A DNA stretch of 64,000 bases from Alphaproteobacteria bacterium (lineage in GTDB: Bacteria; Pseudomonadota; Alphaproteobacteria; Sphingomonadales; Sphingomonadaceae): contig JAUHYZ010000010.1 of assembly GCA_030426245.1 (NCBI GenBank), positions 1 through 64,000 of the forward strand. The letters run 5' to 3'. The notes beneath the pieces were generated by a model. That model saw only the letters and a list, made by a program, of their open reading frames with translations, ran no database searches and had not been told where the DNA came from. Numbering within the stretch: the first letter of the stretch is position 1; each line of letters starts with the position of its first letter. Shown one piece after another: positions 60,903-64,000 of the stretch. The position numbers and the translations under genes were made by a program.

Positions 60903-61535
60903 TCAAGCATCAATGTTCGAAAGAGCAACCGAGAGGGTACCATAAGCCGCCTTGTCCAACGACTCTATATCTCTACCGATATTGTCTACGTCGTTTTGTA
61001 TGTCTCCCAGCGTATTCTCACGACGAATTGCGAATTTGTGAGCAATCCCTCCTCGTTTAGTTCCGAATGCATCCATAGCATTTACTAAAGCGGTATCCAC
61101 TTCGAAAGGATCGACACCAATAGGCAGAAAAAGTGTCCTCAAATTATCTGGTTTTATTCCATTATTATTTTTAATTACGTCAATAAATGAATTGTATGCT
61201 TGTTTAGAAAACTCATCAAGATTTCTAACGAGTTCTGATCCAATTTTGCGGCTCCCCTTTCCTCCCGCCCTCGCCTCTAGGACTTGAGCCGCAATCAATG
61301 CAACTAAGGCCTTAGTAATACGTCCTTCTCTCGCAAACACTGTTCTCGCTTCGAGAGCGACATGAGAACAGAGGTCCTCAACGTACTCCTCAAAGATAGC
61401 ATGAGTTAGCAGTATATAGGATTGCAGCTTGAGGTGCTGCAAATCAGTTGTACACTCATGAATATTCACGGCACGCACGATCTTCTTAGCATGCTTCAAG
61501 TTTCTAACAAAATTATCGTAATGCTTTGAAACCAT
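60903..61535 (-). CDS. HEPN-domain putative ribonuclease (MAE_28990/MAE_18760-like)
   Basis: A 210-residue helical protein. The HEPN catalytic pattern Rx4-6H is seen as R161-x4-H166 in TKRGGIAHKF. Helices earlier in the chain (LQSYILLTHAIFEEYVEDLC) fit the fold. HEPN proteins of this type are RNases that act in toxin or defence systems, often after a partner senses an invader. It starts two bases after the DUF262 stop, so the two are translated as a unit. The codon use is AT-rich, unlike its neighbours, which points to horizontal transfer. Confidence 0.78.
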   Translation of the reverse strand: MVSKHYDNFVRNLKHAKKIVRAVNIHECTTDLQHLKLQSYILLTHAIFEEYVEDLCSHVALEARTVFAREGRITKALVALIAAQVLEARAGGKGSRKIGSELVRNLDEFSKQAYNSFIDVIKNNNGIKPDNLRTLFLPIGVDPFEVDTALVNAMDAFGTKRGGIAHKFAIRRENTLGDIQNDVDNIGRDIESLDKAAYGTLSVALSNIDA

Positions 61536-61537
61536 TT

Positions 61538-62731
61538 CTAGTTTGCAATCTTCGATCTTTGAGGCTTAACACCACAGAGATCTTGCACCAATTCATACCA
61601 AGCCTCGAATCGCTTTCGAGTATTCTCGGTAGATTTGGTAGTTGTTTCAATGGACCTTACAAAATCATTGTCAGATACTGATAACGTTTTGAATGCCTCT
61701 AGAAATTCATTACAATTTCCAATCGCCCAATCCCGCACCTGATCATTGGCAAGTGAACCAACCAAAACATCAAAGAGCGCTCGGTTAAACCGGCTTTCAT
61801 AAGTATCACCAAGCCATTTTCTGCAGAAGTTCTTATCACCAAATATTTTCATACCAACTTCTATGCCGGCATTCATCTTATTAAGGCGGTCAATTATTTT
61901 TTCAAAGAATTCAGGGTTGTCCTCAAATTCCTGATTGTATGTTAGGGAGCATTGATCGAGAAATTCCTTGAGATTTCCGCGATATTCGAATTGACTGTCT
62001 GCGAATGCTAGGTGCCGAACGGCGAGCTCGACATCATTCATACGGGCATCCGGAGTTGTCTTCCTAATTAGATGATGAAGCGGTCCAATTTCTTCAGTCC
62101 ATTTTATAATAAACTTAAGAAACTCTCCTGGATGCAGGGACATCCTGAGTTCCATTGGAGACAATCGGACTGAACCGGAGTTCAAACGGTGAAATATCTC
62201 ATATAAAACAGCCTCGCTTTCCCATCCCCTCAAGACTGCTGTTCTCAATGTAGCATTAAGAAACCGGTCACGCCATTCTGGTTGTTTCGAAATAAATTTC
62301 CAATTCTGGCCATTTAGTTGTTCCAGAACTTGAAGACGCCTCAGCTTGAATGGCCGTCCAGTCAGATACCGACCATCCAAAAACTCCTTTATTGTAGTAA
62401 GGCGCTGCTTTCCATCGAGAACAAGAAATGAACTCCTTGACCCCTTTTTCGAGGTTAATAGAATTTGTGGAATTGGGACGCCAAGAAATATAGATTCTAT
62501 GAACTTAGATTTGGCCGAAATAGACCAAACATTTCGCCGCTGAAATTCTGGATCAAGTTCAATTTGGTGACCAATTTGCTCATAGATGGTGCCAACAGTC
62601 CAATCGCTAGGCGCCAAAATTAGACTGTCGAAATCTTCCAGCTGAACCTGACCACCATCGACCTCTTCTTGCGGGTCTTCGTTTTCAAATAGGTCATCGC
62701 GATCGTCCCAATCGGGTGTTTGTTTGGCCAT
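61538..62731 (-). CDS. DUF262 (ParB-like) domain protein of a two-gene defence cassette
   Basis: A 397-residue protein with an N-terminal DUF262 domain: IELDPEFQRRNVWS and the DGQQR-type motif as LDGKQRLTTIKEF (residues 105-117), which in relatives binds and hydrolyses nucleotides. The C-terminal half is helical, without the DUF1524 HNH nuclease domain seen in GmrSD or SspE. The nuclease function is therefore probably given to the HEPN partner. AGGAAA precedes the ATG at 62731; a frame to 62803 is open but unlikely. Base composition is strikingly AT-rich. Confidence 0.85.
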   Translation of the reverse strand: MAKQTPDWDDRDDLFENEDPQEEVDGGQVQLEDFDSLILAPSDWTVGTIYEQIGHQIELDPEFQRRNVWSISAKSKFIESIFLGVPIPQILLTSKKGSRSSFLVLDGKQRLTTIKEFLDGRYLTGRPFKLRRLQVLEQLNGQNWKFISKQPEWRDRFLNATLRTAVLRGWESEAVLYEIFHRLNSGSVRLSPMELRMSLHPGEFLKFIIKWTEEIGPLHHLIRKTTPDARMNDVELAVRHLAFADSQFEYRGNLKEFLDQCSLTYNQEFEDNPEFFEKIIDRLNKMNAGIEVGMKIFGDKNFCRKWLGDTYESRFNRALFDVLVGSLANDQVRDWAIGNCNEFLEAFKTLSVSDNDFVRSIETTTKSTENTRKRFEAWYELVQDLCGVKPQRSKIAN

Positions 62732-62920
62732 TGTGTTTCCTAGCGACTGGTCGTGGTCTCGGACCAGTTTTGAAAAAACTCTCAATCTAGATACATCTCG
62801 CAATCGCCATTGAGCAACAGTTCTGGCCTATCTATCGACCATAGTTGCCATTTTCTTCGATAGACTAGGCGATCCCCTCCCCCACTCACCCCAACCCAGC
62901 CTCACATCGTCGCAGCATCC

Positions 62921-62945
62921 GGAACCGGTGATCGGACCGCGGGTT
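62921..62945 (+). promoter_or_regulatory. Candidate EcfG-type promoter of the lipoprotein gene
   Basis: GGAAC (62921-62925), 16 bases, then GGTT (62942-62945) resembles GGAAC-N16/17-CGTT with one mismatch, 37 bases upstream of the lipoprotein start. The match is modest. Confidence 0.35.
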
Positions 62946-62981
62946 CACCCGCGAGAGTCCCATCAACCGGAGAATTTTTCG

Positions 62982-63449
62982 ATGAATCTACGCCGTGTTT
63001 CTGCCCTTCCCTTGGCCCCGGCCGCGCTGCTGTTCGCGCTGGGCGCCTGCCAGTCCGAAGCGGGGCAGCAGGCCGATCAACTGGAAGACGAGATCGAAGC
63101 GCAGGCAGAGGCGAGCGCGGTGGGCGGCGGCAATGCCGTGGCCGCGCTGGGCCTGACGGAGGCGCATCTGATCGATGCCGATCTGGTCTCCCCCGAAGGT
63201 GACGAGCTGGGCGATGTGAAGCAGGTGCGCCGCAATGCGGAAGGCATTGCCGACGCGCTGGTGGTGGAGCTGGAAGACAGCGATCCCGACCGTTTCGTGG
63301 AGCTCCCGCTGGAGGGGCTTTCCGCGCGCATCAGCGGCGGCGACACCCAGGTCGAAACCGAATTGACCGCCGATGAGCTTGCCGCGCTGCCCAGCGTGCA
63401 GACCGCCGCGGACACACCGGCAGAAACGCCCGCCACTCCGGCGGTCTGA
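62982..63449 (+). CDS. Lipoprotein with PRC-barrel-like domain
   Basis: A 155-residue lipoprotein: signal ALPLAPAALLFALGAC, then an acidic helical segment (QLEDEIEAQAEASAV) and a PRC-barrel-like beta domain (LIDADLVSPEGDELGDVKQV). It ends in a Pro/Thr/Ala tail. The family function is not known, though PRC-barrel proteins are often linked to stress or RNA metabolism. GGAGAA precedes the ATG at 62982. Confidence 0.75.
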   Translation: MNLRRVSALPLAPAALLFALGACQSEAGQQADQLEDEIEAQAEASAVGGGNAVAALGLTEAHLIDADLVSPEGDELGDVKQVRRNAEGIADALVVELEDSDPDRFVELPLEGLSARISGGDTQVETELTADELAALPSVQTAADTPAETPATPAV

Positions 63450-63471
63450 TCCCCTTTTCAAGCCCCCGACG

Positions 63472-63548
63472 GGCTGGCCGCACCCCTGGCCAGCCTTTGG
63501 CCCTCTCTCCCCGATATAACTGCCCCCCCGCAACGGGGGGAGAGGGCC
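63472..63548. terminator. Hairpin and nested cruciform between convergent genes
   Basis: GGCTGGCC/GGCCAGCC with an 8-base loop (63472-63495) is followed by TTT and could end the lipoprotein transcript. Next, GGCCCTCTC (63499-63507) pairs perfectly with GAGAGGGCC (63540-63548) around an inner hairpin of six C and six G with loop GCAAC. The second structure is a REP-like cruciform or the thiC terminator. Confidence 0.6.
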
Positions 63549-63600
63549 AATAAATTCAAGGCAGGCGCGGTCCGCGGGCGATCATGCGGGGATGGTGCGC

Positions 63601-64000
<400 letters not shown>

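Overview
The window reads as a chromosomal segment of a GC-rich alphaproteobacterium of the order Sphingomonadales, most likely Erythrobacteraceae or a close relative. This rests on protein flavour (Rsh, IF-3, TolA, SspB-type ClpXP adaptor, UrcA-family protein, DUF3008 protein, DesB-type gallate dioxygenases), on the TonB/outer-membrane style lipoproteins, and on palindromic repeats of the kind scattered through sphingomonad genomes. No sequence search was possible, so the placement is an inference.

Layout. Positions 1-4600 are the right end of an integrative element inserted at a tRNA-Ser(GGA) gene: a P4-type integrase next to the tRNA, a DUF5818 protein, a lytic transglycosylase, a Toprim/zinc-finger protein and the start of a strawberry-notch-like methyltransferase/helicase that runs off the left edge. 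A perfect alphaproteobacterial LexA box lies between the two divergent element transcripts. From 4.7 to 13.7 kb is core chromosome: zincin, DUF1905, Rsh, aminotransferase, heme-binding HbpS-like protein, transglutaminase-like cysteine protease, hemF, pdeM, and infC with an AUA start. From 13.8 to 15.7 kb is an island of palindromic repeats and small minus-strand genes ending in a cold-shock protein. From 16 to 21.6 kb are metabolic genes (quinone oxidoreductase, fumarylacetoacetase-family hydratase, DASS transporter, lipoprotein esterase, DnaJ-domain protein). From 21.7 to 26.1 kb is the complete ybgC-tolQ-tolR-tolA-tolB-pal operon, and from 26.2 to 29.7 kb a hisB-hisH-hisA-hisF-hisE-HIT operon. 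From 29.8 to 35.7 kb are an SspB-like adaptor, gmk, a DoxX-like membrane protein behind an 18-bp palindrome, an SDR, thioredoxin 2, an UrcA protein and an ECF sigma factor coupled to a membrane protein.

The right half holds a lipoprotein subtilase with a C-terminal beta-domain, dapD, two tiny genes missed by length filters, a dipeptidase, two DesB-family gallate dioxygenase paralogues flanking an ABC-F gene, a GNAT-nitrilase fusion, an S41 lipoprotein protease, several small lipoproteins, aqpZ inserted next to yaiI with a leftover copy of the yaiI 3' end, a Tat-exported haloalkane dehalogenase-like protein, a HExxH lipoprotein/secreted protease, TauE, an aldo/keto reductase and the 3' end of thiC at the right edge.

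The two most interesting stretches are side by side: (a) 59349-59555, an ordered array of about ten 9-bp sites (consensus GTCAMCTTG, mostly 21-22 bp apart) lying upstream of the aldo/keto reductase and inside the end of a gene for a helix-turn-helix protein; and (b) 60903-62731, an AT-rich two-gene cassette coding for a DUF262 protein and a HEPN RNase-like protein, which looks like a horizontally acquired anti-phage defence module bordered by a truncated repeat.
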